Shown here one piece after another: positions 42,901-51,077 of a stretch of DNA of 64,000 nucleotides. The stretch's first letter is position 1. The number at the start of each line of letters is the position of its first letter. The notes under the pieces were generated by a model. It searched no databases and was not told where the DNA came from. It saw only the letters and a program-made list of their open reading frames with translations. Position numbers and translations under genes: made by a program. This DNA comes from an uncultured Collinsella sp. (lineage in GTDB: Bacteria; Actinomycetota; Coriobacteriia; Coriobacteriales; Coriobacteriaceae), in assembly GCA_937925715.1 (NCBI GenBank), contig CALAMG010000018.1, positions 1 through 64,000 of the forward strand, given 5' to 3'.

Positions 42901-43700
42901 ATGTCCATGAGGCAGACGGGCTTGGCGTCGCGACCGAGTTCGTGGCGCATCTCCATGTAGCGGTCGAAGGCTTGCTGCACCACGGCGTCGTCGATCGTCA
43001 CGTCGTCCAGGACGGTGCCGAAGGTGGTGTGGCGGCAGTGGTCGGACCAATAGGTGTCGATCACGCGGATCTCGGTGATGGTGGGGTCGCGGTCCTCATC
43101 GCGGAAGTACTGCTGGCAGAAGGCGATGTCCGCCTCGTCCATGGCAAGGCCGCGCTCGGAAATAAAGGCGGCAAGGCCGGCCTCGTCGAGCTCGCGGAAA
43201 CCGTCGAGCACCTCGACGGGCTGGGGCTCGGGGGTCTCCATGTACAGCGTCTCGGGCAGGTCGAGCGAGGCGATGCGCGCCTCGACGGGGTTCACCACGT
43301 AGTGCTTGATGGCATCGATGGCGGCCTCGTCCAGAGCGCCCGAGATCATATAGACCTTGGCGGAGCGCACGGCGGGGCGCTCGCCCTGGCTGATGAGCTG
43401 CACGCACTCGCTGGCGGAGTCGGCGCGCTGGTCAAACTGGCCAGGCAGGAATTCGACGGCAAAGACGGCGCCATCGCTTGCGGGGAGCTCGTCGTAGGTC
43501 ACATCGACCTGGGGCTCGCTAAAGACGGTCGGCACGCAGGAGCGGAAAAGCTCCTCGTCGATGCCCTCGACGTCGTAGCGGTTGATGATCCTCAGGGCCT
43601 CGATGCCCCTGATGCCGAGAATTTCGGTCAGCTCGCCCTTGAGCTGCTGAGCCTCGACGTCGAACCCGGGTTTCTTCTCCACGTAGATACGAGAGACCAT
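39954..43700 (-). CDS. purL: Phosphoribosylformylglycinamidine synthase, single-chain PurL
   Basis: A 1248-residue large-form FGAM synthase, the fourth step of purine synthesis. It fuses the linker/PurS-like N-terminus, two AIRS-type synthetase halves (TYWSDHCRHTTFGT near the active site; NHPTEIEPFGGAATCVGGAIRD) and a C-terminal class I glutaminase (IPVFPGNNCEYD, and the nucleophile in LGICNGFQAL). Many Gram-positive bacteria split this into PurS, PurQ and PurL, but here it is one chain, as in gamma-proteobacteria and several Coriobacteria. It has its own promoter region and terminator, apart from other pur genes. Confidence 0.95.
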   Translation of the reverse strand: MVSRIYVEKKPGFDVEAQQLKGELTEILGIRGIEALRIINRYDVEGIDEELFRSCVPTVFSEPQVDVTYDELPASDGAVFAVEFLPGQFDQRADSASECVQLISQGERPAVRSAKVYMISGALDEAAIDAIKHYVVNPVEARIASLDLPETLYMETPEPQPVEVLDGFRELDEAGLAAFISERGLAMDEADIAFCQQYFRDEDRDPTITEIRVIDTYWSDHCRHTTFGTVLDDVTIDDAVVQQAFDRYMEMRHELGRDAKPVCLMDMGTIGAKYLKKTGVMADVDESEEINACTVKVKVDVDGEDQDWLFLFKNETHNHPTEIEPFGGAATCVGGAIRDPLSGRSYVYQAMRVTGAGDPTVPVSETLEGKLPQRKLVTTAAAGYSSYGNQIGLATGQVNELYHPGYVAKRMEVGAVVGATPANHVRRECPAPTDKIILLGGRTGRDGIGGATGSSKTQNTESIETSGAEVQKGNAPVERKLQRLFRRGDACRLIKRCNDFGAGGVSVAVGELADGLYVDLDTVTKKYDGLDGTELAISESQERMACAVADGDVEEFMGYAAEENLEATVIAEVTAEPRMRMAWNGVAIVDLSREFLNSNGAPKHQVAHVCARSVWQPSWAGTTLTERMTSLVTDLNVASNKGLSERFDSTIGAATVLMPFGGKTQLTPSSAMVAKFPVDGETTTASAMAWGFNPYLMEADQFAGAYLSVVESIAKLVAAGFEHKRAYLSFQEYFERLRTEAERWGKPMAAVLGALMAQVDLGAGAIGGKDSMSGSFEDEAGELNVPPTLISFVVAVGRAARAVSPEFKGLTHRVVRIAPATYGEDYRPDAQQLLAAFDTVEALTATGDALAVSTPGYGCGAESLFKMCVGNQIGFELAEDVDVESLFTPLYGSFIVELAEDAELPEVADGVVVEPLGTTVEGYVIDTGSEVIELSELQEAWESGIEGVFAYRSAGETAEVETIDFRAKDIHVYGGAKIARPRVIIPVFPGNNCEYDSARAFRAAGAEADTFVINNLTPEAVAESTHELARRIRASQIVMIPGGFSGGDEPDGSAKFITAFFRAPEVTEAVRDLLKARDGLMLGICNGFQALVKLGLVPYGDIVDATPDAPTLTFNTIGRHQSRLVRTRISSNLSPWLSQCSLDDPYTVAISHGEGRFVANDEVLAQLIANGQVATQYVGEDGKPSMDLSVNPNGSALAIEGITSPDGRVLGKMGHAERRGDNLYRNVPEHVPGDKFMPIFESGVAYFA

Positions 43701-43884
43701 TGGTTCCTGCCTTCCTGATCGGTTGGGCGTACGGTACGGTATGCGGCAGCGGTCGGTTTACGGGGCAAGCCTCGCGGTCGCCTTGAGCCACATGTTTGTA
43801 AACCTCACTATGATACGACAGCTCGCGGCGCGTTGAGGACGGCGAGGGTGCTACAGTGAAGCGCAAACAAGAGAAAGGCATCAC

Positions 43885-45447
43885 ATGGCATTCGTTTCGC
43901 TCGCCATCATCGCACTCGTGGCCTTTGCGAGTCCTTTTATCGCCTCGGCGATTCCCGGAAAACCTGTTCCCGAGACGGTCTTTTTGCTCGTGCTCGGCGC
44001 GGTGCTGGGACCCCATATGCTCGGCGTCATCCATGTAGATGCTGAGGTCTCGCTTGTGTCCGAGCTGGGCCTGGCCTTTTTGTTCCTGCTTGCCGGCTTT
44101 GAGATCGACCCCAAGAGCATCACGGGCGTCGAGGGGCGCTACGGCTTGGCGACGTGGGCCGTCACGTTTGGTATCGCCTGGCTTGCCGTGCGCTTTACCC
44201 CGTGGTTCTCGGTCAGTCATTTCGACGGTATCGCCGTGACGCTTGCCCTCACTTCGACGGCGCTCGGCACGCTCGTGCCCATCATGCGTGAGCGCTCGCT
44301 CACTGGCACGCGTGTGGGCGACTCGATTCTCGCGTATGGCACCTGGGGTGAGCTCGGCCCTGTGCTCGCCATGTCGGTGCTGCTGTCTGCCCGCACTGGC
44401 ATCCAAACGCTCGTAATCCTTGGCCTGTTTGCGCTGGTTTGCGTGTTGCTGGCCGTGGTCCCAAGCCGCTCCAAGCGCGTCGGCAGCCGCTTCTTTGCGT
44501 TTGTCGAGGAACGCGCCGATACCACGTCGCAGACCTTCGTGCGCCTGACGGTGCTCATCCTGGTCACGCTCGTGGCGTTCTCGGCCGTCTTTGATCTCGA
44601 CATCGTGTTGGGTTCTTTTGCCGCTGGCTTTGTCTTGCGCTACATCATCCCCGAGGGCAACCATACGCTCGAGACCAAGCTCGACGGCCTGGCCTACGGT
44701 TTTTTGATTCCGGTGTTCTTTACCGTATCGGGCGCAAAGATCGATCTGACGGCCGTGGCGTCGCGCCCGGGTCTGCTCGTGGGCTTTATCGTGGCGTTGT
44801 TGATTATTCGTGCCGTGCCCATTCTTATTTCCATGAGCATTTGTCCTGCGACGCGCGATGTGTCGGCGTATGGTCGCATTACCGTGGCCCTGTACTGCAC
44901 CACGGCCCTGCCGATCATCGTTGCCGTTACGAGCGTTGCCGTCAACGCGGGCGCGCTGTCGCAAGATATTGCGTCGGTCATGGTTGCCGCCGGTGCCATC
45001 ACGGTGTTCTTGATGCCATTGCTCGCGCAGCTCTTCTACCGCGTGGTCGATGCCGCACCGGTCGCCGCCGTGGCAGAGGTTGCCGAGCATCCTTCCGACG
45101 CGCTCGATATTCTGCGCGCCCATCACGATTTGGCGAGCCTGCTCGCGCGCGAGCACGAGCTGCTGACCTCGCATGGACATGGTCGCGTATTCGAGGGCTT
45201 GCCTACGCTCGATACGATTGCCGAGCGTCTTTCCGCCGAGGCAGCGAACGGCCACATCGATGCCCGTATCGTGGACGCGGCGCATCTTCTTGCCGATAAG
45301 ACCTATGGAGACGAGGTTGACCCGTCCGAGCTGACTCCGCGCGAGCGTCGCCGCCTGGAGCGCGCCAAGCTCGCCGTGCGCGAATACCGCCGCCGCATGC
45401 TGGAACTCTATGCAAGAGAAGAAGCCGAGGACGACGACGGCAGGTAG
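43885..45447 (+). CDS. CPA2-type cation/proton antiporter
   Basis: A 520-residue membrane protein with about 12 hydrophobic segments over residues 1-390, then a 130-residue cytoplasmic tail. The LGLAFLFLLAGFEIDPKSI and STALGTLVPIM segments and the FDLDIVLGSFAAGFVLRYIIP block are typical of KefB/NapA-like Na+ or K+/H+ antiporters. The tail is charged and helical, with no NAD-binding TrkA-N domain seen. GAGAAAGGC precedes the ATG. It is divergent from purL. Confidence 0.86.
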   Translation: MAFVSLAIIALVAFASPFIASAIPGKPVPETVFLLVLGAVLGPHMLGVIHVDAEVSLVSELGLAFLFLLAGFEIDPKSITGVEGRYGLATWAVTFGIAWLAVRFTPWFSVSHFDGIAVTLALTSTALGTLVPIMRERSLTGTRVGDSILAYGTWGELGPVLAMSVLLSARTGIQTLVILGLFALVCVLLAVVPSRSKRVGSRFFAFVEERADTTSQTFVRLTVLILVTLVAFSAVFDLDIVLGSFAAGFVLRYIIPEGNHTLETKLDGLAYGFLIPVFFTVSGAKIDLTAVASRPGLLVGFIVALLIIRAVPILISMSICPATRDVSAYGRITVALYCTTALPIIVAVTSVAVNAGALSQDIASVMVAAGAITVFLMPLLAQLFYRVVDAAPVAAVAEVAEHPSDALDILRAHHDLASLLAREHELLTSHGHGRVFEGLPTLDTIAERLSAEAANGHIDARIVDAAHLLADKTYGDEVDPSELTPRERRRLERAKLAVREYRRRMLELYAREEAEDDDGR

Positions 45448-45459
45448 CCAACGCCGCCG

Positions 45460-45569
45460 CGGAAAATGCATCCCGGAATTGGCGTCCAGAGTGGGACGCG
45501 TTTTCCGCGAGAGGCCCGTTACGGAAAGCGTGTCCCAGAATCCGCGCCCAGAATGGGACATAGTTTCCG
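45460..45569. repeat. Two tandem palindromic repeat units
   Basis: Unit 1 (45460-45507) runs from CGGAAAATGCATCCC to GGGACGCGTTTTCCG; unit 2 (45522-45569) runs from CGGAAAGCGTGTCCC to GGGACATAGTTTCCG. Each is an inverted repeat with a CCAGA-containing centre, and both are followed by an AGA-GGCCC tail. They occupy the gap between the antiporter and homoserine dehydrogenase genes. They look like a dispersed REP-type family and could also act as transcript 3' ends. Confidence 0.75.
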
Positions 45570-45644
45570 AAAGAAGGCCCTGAGGGGAGCTTCGCCCCGT
45601 TCTGAGCTGAAATACCGGGACGCAGCTTCCTTTACAAACAGAAC

Positions 45645-45684
45645 AAGGCGCGCTGCCTGCGGTTGATGCAGGCAGCGCGCCTTT
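45645..45684. terminator. Bidirectional terminator between antiporter and hom
   Basis: AAGGCGCGCTGCCTGC (45645-45660) and GCAGGCAGCGCGCCTT (45668-45683) form a 16-bp stem with a 7-base loop, followed by TTTTGCG on the plus strand. The two flanking genes converge on it. Confidence 0.9.
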
Positions 45685-45718
45685 TGCGTTGGGCCTCGTT
45701 GAGGTTCGAAGTAGTGGA

Positions 45719-47062
45719 CTAGTTGGCCATGACGCCTTCGGTCCAGGCCTCGACGTCCTCGATGCGCAGGACGTTGGCGACTTCGGCCACGCAGTCGACG
45801 CTGGCAAGCTCGGCGGCGGCAGCCTGGACGTCCTTCTCGAGCGCGCGATGCGTCAGGAAGATGACCGAGCAGGCATCGTTGACGCCCGACTTGCCGTCCT
45901 CGACCTGGTTGATGAGCGAAATCGAGATGTTGTGCTTGGCAAAGATGTCGACCGTCTCGGACAGGGCGCCCACGCGGTCGGCGACCTTCAGGCGCACATA
46001 GTACTTGGTCTGGAGCTCGTCCATGGGCTTAAAGGCGAGGTTGTGGCCATAGGGCTCAATCTCGGGCAGCGGAGCCACGCCGCGGCTGATCTGCTCGGAG
46101 AGCGACAGGATATCGCCCACGACGGCGCTCGCGGTGGGGAAGGAGCCTGCGCCGGCACCGTAGAACATGGTCTCGCCCACGGCGTCGCCTACCACGTAGA
46201 CAGCGTTCATGGCGCCGTTGACCTTGGCAAGCATGTGGTCGGCGGGGATCAGCGTGGGATGCACACGGACGTCGACGCCGGCGTCGGTGTTGCGGGCGAT
46301 GCCGAGCAGCTTAATGGTGTAGCCGAGCTCACGGGCCTGGGCGATGTCCTCGGCACCGATGGTACGGATACCCTGCTGGTACACATCGTCGGTGGTAACG
46401 CGGGTGCCAAAGCCGATGGAAGCGAGGATCGCCGTCTTGCTGGCGGCGTCGAAGCCGTCGACGTCGGCGGACGGGTCGGCCTCGGCATAGCCCTTAGCCT
46501 GTGCGTCGGCGAGCACGTCAGCGTAATCGGCGCCCTCGGCGTCCATGCGCGACAGGATGTAGTTGGTGGTGCCGTTGAGAATGCCAGCGATGGTCAGGAT
46601 CTTGTTGCCCACCAGGTCGTGCTCGAGCGTGCTGACAATGGGGATGCCACCGCCGCAGCTGGCCTCGCACTTAATCTGCACGCCGCACGCGCGCGCCTTC
46701 TCGGCGAGCGTCTCGACATGACGGCCCAGCAGGGCCTTGTTGGCAGAGACGACATGCTTGCCGTTCTCGAAGGCAGTGGTGAAGATCTCGGTTGCGGGGT
46801 GCTCGCCGCCGATGAGCTCGACGACGATGTCGACGGCGGGGTCGGTGACGACGTCGTGCCAGTCACTCGTAAAGGCCTCGCGCTCAATGCCTGCCGCCTC
46901 GGCCTGCTCCCAAGCAAGCGCGCAGGCGCGGGTCAGCTTAAGGTCGATGCCGTAGGCTGCCAGGTACTCATCGTGGTGGCTCTTGATCAGACGGGCCACG
47001 CCGCCGCCGACGGTTCCCAGACCGATCAGACCGACGTTCACGGTGCGCAGGGGTTCGCTCAT
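45719..47062 (-). CDS. hom: Homoserine dehydrogenase
   Basis: A 447-residue NAD(P)-dependent enzyme that reduces aspartate semialdehyde to homoserine on the way to threonine and methionine. The dinucleotide loop is GLIGLGTVGGGV (11-22), the signature GILNGTTNYILSRM lies near 187-200, and the YAEADPSADVDGFDAASK catalytic block follows near 215-232. The end (about 355-440) is an ACT domain with SETVDIFAKHNISISLINQ, so feedback inhibition by threonine is likely. GAAGGAG precedes the ATG. It is monocistronic and not linked to thrB or thrC here. Confidence 0.95.
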   Translation of the reverse strand: MSEPLRTVNVGLIGLGTVGGGVARLIKSHHDEYLAAYGIDLKLTRACALAWEQAEAAGIEREAFTSDWHDVVTDPAVDIVVELIGGEHPATEIFTTAFENGKHVVSANKALLGRHVETLAEKARACGVQIKCEASCGGGIPIVSTLEHDLVGNKILTIAGILNGTTNYILSRMDAEGADYADVLADAQAKGYAEADPSADVDGFDAASKTAILASIGFGTRVTTDDVYQQGIRTIGAEDIAQARELGYTIKLLGIARNTDAGVDVRVHPTLIPADHMLAKVNGAMNAVYVVGDAVGETMFYGAGAGSFPTASAVVGDILSLSEQISRGVAPLPEIEPYGHNLAFKPMDELQTKYYVRLKVADRVGALSETVDIFAKHNISISLINQVEDGKSGVNDACSVIFLTHRALEKDVQAAAAELASVDCVAEVANVLRIEDVEAWTEGVMAN

Positions 47063-47316
47063 AGATAGCTCCTTCGTGCATCTTATGGATGGATTAACCG
47101 CTTAAAGGTTGAGTGCATTCTAGCGTGAACCGAGGGCGCGTGCTCGCCAGGCAACAGGAGTCGCACAAAACGGCACCCCCGAAACGCTGCGGAAACATTG
47201 GAAACATGCTCGCTACAAACGAAACTCCGTAACAAACTGTCAACGTTTGCGCCATAAGGTTTGCTCTGTACCGCAAGACGGCCGCACCGCGGCCAGCGAA
47301 AAGGGGGACACCAAGT

Positions 47317-47508
47317 TTAGCATCAACAACGTACTTAACCGCAGGAGTTTCCTTGTCGGAGCCACGCTTATTTTTGCCCCGATCTATTACACCCCAGCGT
47401 CCGTTTTGCTCAAGAACGCCAAGGACATGAGCTACGACATGACACTAATGGGTGCCGACGGCATGGACAGCCTGTGTGATCCAGGACGGCAAGTACATCG
47501 CTTCCTAA
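47317..47508 (+). pseudogene. Internally deleted relic of a second livK
   Basis: Three separate pieces of a LivK-like protein survive in order. First, NRRSFLVGA corresponds to the signal start of the intact livK. Then TLIFAPIYYTPASVLLKNAK and DMTLMGADGMD match its residues about 237-275 almost exactly. Finally, in the +1 frame, VIQDGKYIAS-stop matches the C-terminus VITDGKYVQA. Two large deletions and a frameshift have removed the rest. It lies 270 bp upstream of the intact livK, so it is the remains of a tandem duplicate. The flanking 47063-47316 holds the hom promoter region and no other gene. Confidence 0.8.
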
Positions 47509-47564
47509 GTGCGCATAAAGCACGACCGGTGAGGCTGTTTTATTCAAGGCAGGTATGCTTGTAA

Positions 47565-47779
47565 CAGAACGGAAACATTACTTTTACATAATAAAGTGGC
47601 ATTACTGCATAAAGTAATAGAAATACGCAGAATTATGGATAGATGAACAAATCCAAAGAAAAGTTGAAATAATCGCCACTTTCCTTAACTAAAGCGTCTA
47701 GTATTTTGCGAACGCCGAACACGGCGAAGGATGGCCTGTCGGGTAACCGAAACCCGACGAGATTTGAGAGGAGAGCCGC
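47565..47779 (+). promoter_or_regulatory. AT-rich livK promoter region with leader hairpin
   Basis: This stretch is much more AT-rich than its surroundings up to about 47705. It includes overlapping short inverted repeats around TTACTGCATAAAGTAA that could bind a regulator such as a Lrp/CodY-like factor. A leader hairpin pairs GTCGGGT (47738-47744) with ACCCGAC (47752-47758), 22 bp before the livK start. Exact promoter hexamers are not clear. Confidence 0.45.
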
Positions 47780-48967
47780 ATGTCGAGCCTCACCGGTAAG
47801 TCATTGAACCCTGTTATGAATCGCAGGAGCGTTATCGCGAGCGCAGCAGGTCTGGGGGCGATGTCCATTCTAGCTGGCTGCTCCTCCAACGGCGGCGACA
47901 GCGGTTCCGCGTCGGGCGACGCTTCGTTTAAGATCGGCACCATCGGCCCGCTGACCGGTGCCAACGCGTCCTACGGCAAGTCCGTTACACAGGCTGTCGA
48001 GCTTGGCTGCAAGGATTTCTCGACCAAGGAGCTGCCGCTTGTCAGCAAGGCCGAGGACGACCAGGCTGACGGCGAGAAGGCCGTCAACGCCTTCAACACC
48101 CTGCTCGACTGGGGCATGCAGGCCCTTGTCGGTCCGACCACCACGGGTGCGTCGGTCGCCGTTGCTGCTGAGTGCGGTAACGACCCCGAGACGTTCATGA
48201 TTACCCCGTCCGCGTCCTCCGAGGACGTTACCAAGGGCAAGGATTGCGTCTTCCAGGTTTGCTTTACCGACCCCAACCAAGGTGTCAACGCTGCCAAGTT
48301 CCTGGCGCAGAAGTATGCGAACGAGAAGTTCGTGCTGTTCTATAACTCCGGCGACGCCTATTCTTCGGGCATCGCAGATTCCTTTAAGGCCCAGGCCGCT
48401 AAGTCCAAGCTTGAGATTGTCGACGAGGAGACCTTTAAGGACGACTCCGCCACGAGCTTTACCAACCAGCTGACCAAGGCTAAGCAGGCTGGCGCCACCA
48501 TGATCTTTGCGCCGATCTACTACACGCCGGCGTCCGTCCTGCTCAAGAACGCCAAGGACATGGGCTACGACGTCAAGATGATGGGCTGCGACGGCATGGA
48601 TGGCATCCTGGGCGTTGAGGGCTTCGACACCTCTCTTGCCGAGGGTCTGCTGCTCATGACCCCGTTCTCCGCCGACGACGAGAAGAACGCCGACTTCGTC
48701 AACGCTTACAAAGATAAGTACGGCGATACCCCCGACCAGTTTGCCGCCGACGCCTACGACGGCGTGCATGCTGTGGTCGAGGCCCTCAAGGAGGCCGGCT
48801 TGGGTGTCGACGCCGATCCCACCGAGGTTGCCGAGAAGCTTCCCGAGGCTATGCGCAACATTACTGTTGACGGCCTGACTGGCAAGCTCTCCTGGAACGA
48901 CAAGGGCCAGGTCCAGAAGGAGCCCACGGCGTACGTCATCACCGATGGCAAGTACGTACAGGCCTAA
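47780..48967 (+). CDS. livK: Branched-chain amino-acid ABC transporter substrate-binding lipoprotein
   Basis: A 395-residue periplasmic-binding-type protein (type I fold) anchored as a lipoprotein. The signal has a twin-arginine-like NRRSVIAS start and a lipobox LAGC with Cys34. The mature part begins with FKIGTIGPLTGANASYGKS, a LivJ/K signature, and has VGPTTTGASVAVAAECG for ligand contact. It should bind leucine, isoleucine, valine or related amino acids. It leads livKHMGF; two hairpins after its stop probably reduce read-through so that more binding protein than permease is made. GAGAGGAG precedes the ATG. Confidence 0.92.
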   Translation: MSSLTGKSLNPVMNRRSVIASAAGLGAMSILAGCSSNGGDSGSASGDASFKIGTIGPLTGANASYGKSVTQAVELGCKDFSTKELPLVSKAEDDQADGEKAVNAFNTLLDWGMQALVGPTTTGASVAVAAECGNDPETFMITPSASSEDVTKGKDCVFQVCFTDPNQGVNAAKFLAQKYANEKFVLFYNSGDAYSSGIADSFKAQAAKSKLEIVDEETFKDDSATSFTNQLTKAKQAGATMIFAPIYYTPASVLLKNAKDMGYDVKMMGCDGMDGILGVEGFDTSLAEGLLLMTPFSADDEKNADFVNAYKDKYGDTPDQFAADAYDGVHAVVEALKEAGLGVDADPTEVAEKLPEAMRNITVDGLTGKLSWNDKGQVQKEPTAYVITDGKYVQA

Positions 48968-48999
48968 TTGGCCGCCTTACATAGAGCGGTTTTGATCCC

Positions 49000-49060
49000 A
49001 AGCAGGGGAGGTTTTGGCCTTCCCTGCTTGCTTGGTATCTAGGGACAGTGTAACGTCCCT
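49000..49060 (+). promoter_or_regulatory. Two hairpins in the livK-livH gap
   Basis: AAGCAGGGGAGG (49000-49011) pairs with CCTTCCCTGCTT (49018-49029), and AGGGAC (49041-49046) pairs with GTCCCT (49055-49060), the latter with GGGACAG at its start. No T-run follows, so they more likely block 3' decay or give partial termination than end the transcript. Confidence 0.6.
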
Positions 49061-49106
49061 GTTTCATACATCAACTGGAAACCTATTCGAAAGGGGGATG
49101 TGGAAC

Positions 49107-49988
49107 ATGACGGTCTTTATCCAATACCTGGTCAACGGCCTGTCCATGGGCAGCGTCTACGCCATCATCGCGTTGGGCTACACCATGGTCTACGGTATCG
49201 CCAAGATGCTGAACTTCGCTCACGGCGATGTCATTATGGTCGGTGCCTATGTCTCGTTCTGTGCCACGTCGTATCTCGGCCTTCCGGGCTGGGCATCTGT
49301 AATTCTTTCTTGTGTGGTCTGTACCGTTCTCGGTGTTCTCATCGAGGGTCTGGCATACAAGCCGCTGCGCCAAGCAGGCCCGCTGGCCGTTCTGATCACG
49401 GCTATCGGCGTGTCTTACTTCCTGCAGAACGCCGCGCAGCTTCTGTGGGGCGCCACGCCCAAGAACTTCACTTCGCTCGTCACCTTCCAGGTGCCGGAGT
49501 TCTTGGCCAAGTTCAACGTGAGCGCCGTCTCGCTCGTCACCATCGTCGCCTGCCTGGTTATCATGGCCGGCCTGATGTTCTTTACAGGTAAGACCAAGAT
49601 GGGCAAGGCCATGCGCGCCGTGTCCGAGGACAAGGCCGCCGCTCAGCTCATGGGCATCAACGTCAACCGCACCATTTCGATGACGTTTGCCATCGGCTCT
49701 GCCCTTGCCGCCATCGCCGGCGTGCTGCTGTGCTCCTACTCGCCGGTGCTGCAGCCCACGACGGGTGCTATGCCTGGCATCAAGGCCTTCGACGCCGCTG
49801 TCTTCGGTGGCATCGGCTCCATCCCCGGCGCTTTTGTCGGTGGCATTCTCATCGGCATTATCGAGGCGATGGCGCAGGCTTACATTTCCACGAGCCTTGC
49901 CAACTCCATCGTCTTTGGTGTTTTGATCATCGTCCTGCTCGTCAAGCCTGCCGGCCTCTTGGGCAAGTACGTCCCCGAGAAGGTGTAG
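49107..49988 (+). CDS. livH: Branched-chain amino-acid ABC transporter permease LivH
   Basis: A 293-residue permease with about eight membrane segments. It begins VFIQYLVNGLSMGSVYAIIALGYTMVYG, the standard LivH start, and has the coupling-helix region KTKMGKAMRAVSEDKAAAQLMGIN near 175-198. It pairs with LivM to form the membrane channel. The frame opens at 49014, but ATG 49107 is spaced 9 bases from GGGGG. The GTG/ATG of livM follows within 10 bp. Confidence 0.93.
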   Translation: MTVFIQYLVNGLSMGSVYAIIALGYTMVYGIAKMLNFAHGDVIMVGAYVSFCATSYLGLPGWASVILSCVVCTVLGVLIEGLAYKPLRQAGPLAVLITAIGVSYFLQNAAQLLWGATPKNFTSLVTFQVPEFLAKFNVSAVSLVTIVACLVIMAGLMFFTGKTKMGKAMRAVSEDKAAAQLMGINVNRTISMTFAIGSALAAIAGVLLCSYSPVLQPTTGAMPGIKAFDAAVFGGIGSIPGAFVGGILIGIIEAMAQAYISTSLANSIVFGVLIIVLLVKPAGLLGKYVPEKV

Positions 49989-49997
49989 GTGAGCGTT

Positions 49998-51077
49998 ATG
50001 AAGTTTCTTAAAGACAAGCAGACGCGTCACGACTTTGTTACGTACGCCATGTGCGTTGTGGCGTTCGCCATCGTGTTCTTTATGCAGTCCAACCACATGA
50101 TCCCGCGCATGATTGCTGGTCAGTTGGTTCCTATTACGGCCTACATCGTCATGGCCATTTCCCTCAACCTTGTCGTCGGCATCGCGGGCGACCTGTCGCT
50201 GGGCCATGCGGGCTTTATGAGTGTCGGCGCCTACACGGGCATCGTCACCGCGGTCGCCCTCGAGAGCGCCGTTCCCTCCGATCCGGTGCGCCTGATTATC
50301 AGCATCGTGGTCGGCGCCATCGCTGCCGCTATCCTGGGCTTCTTGATTGGCATCCCGGTCCTGCGCCTGAGCGGCGACTATCTGGCTATCGTGACCCTGG
50401 CTTTTGGCGAGATCATCAAAGAGATCGTCACCTGCCTCATTGTGGGCGTCGACTCCCGCGGCCTGCACGTGATCTTTAACATCACGGGCAACTCTACGAT
50501 CGACGACCTGCACCTGCTCGAGGACGGCACCGCCATCATCAAGGGCGCCCAGGGCGCCTCGGGCGTGTCGACGTACTCGACCTTCCTCGCCGGTGCCATC
50601 CTGGTCATGGTCGCACTCGTGATCGTGCTCAACCTGGTTCGCAGCCGTACCGGCCGTGCCATTATGGCCGTGCGCGATAACAAGATTGCAGCCGAGTCCG
50701 TAGGCATCTCCGTCACCGAGTACCGCATGATCGCCTTCGTGGTTTCCGCTGCCCTCGCCGGTGCTGCCGGAGCCCTCTTCGGCGGTAACTTCTCGCAGCT
50801 CTCCGCCACCAAGTTCGACTTCAACACGTCCATTCTCATCCTGGTGTTCGTGGTCCTGGGCGGTCTGGGCAATATGCGCGGCTCCGTCATCGCGGCGGCG
50901 CTGCTCACGGTGCTTCCCGAGCTGCTTCGTCAGTTCTCGGACTACCGCATGCTCATCTACGCCATCGTGCTGATCCTGGTCATGATTTTTACCAACAACC
51001 CGCAGCTCAAGGCGTTCTTCGGTCGCGTCAAGGACCGCTTTGCTTCCAAGAAGGAGGTGGCAGCCGATGCCCAGTAA
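49998..51077 (+). CDS. livM: Branched-chain amino-acid ABC transporter permease LivM
   Basis: A 359-residue permease with about nine membrane segments and the LivM signature NLVVGIAGDLSLGHAGFMSVGAYTG (residues 57-82). A loop after the fourth or fifth helix is longer than usual (about 155-195, TGNSTIDDLHLLEDGTAII). It forms the transport pore with LivH. GTG 49989 is an alternative start; ATG 49998 is closer to GGTGAG. The livG start overlaps its last 11 bases. Confidence 0.92.
   Translation: MKFLKDKQTRHDFVTYAMCVVAFAIVFFMQSNHMIPRMIAGQLVPITAYIVMAISLNLVVGIAGDLSLGHAGFMSVGAYTGIVTAVALESAVPSDPVRLIISIVVGAIAAAILGFLIGIPVLRLSGDYLAIVTLAFGEIIKEIVTCLIVGVDSRGLHVIFNITGNSTIDDLHLLEDGTAIIKGAQGASGVSTYSTFLAGAILVMVALVIVLNLVRSRTGRAIMAVRDNKIAAESVGISVTEYRMIAFVVSAALAGAAGALFGGNFSQLSATKFDFNTSILILVFVVLGGLGNMRGSVIAAALLTVLPELLRQFSDYRMLIYAIVLILVMIFTNNPQLKAFFGRVKDRFASKKEVAADAQ

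Noticed and set aside
39870..43718. 1282-codon plus-strand frame antisense to purL
   Set aside because: It mirrors purL almost exactly; long antisense frames are an effect of G+C-rich third positions. The product is a low-complexity Gly/Ala/Leu/His string with no domain, while purL has all catalytic motifs.
43519..45807. 762-codon minus-strand frame antisense to the antiporter
   Set aside because: It overlaps the antiporter, both palindromic repeats, the terminator and the end of purL and has no domain.
47247..47564. 105-codon frame taken as an intact small gene
   Set aside because: Its middle is a fragment of livK and its true end lies in another frame; it is a relic rather than a gene.
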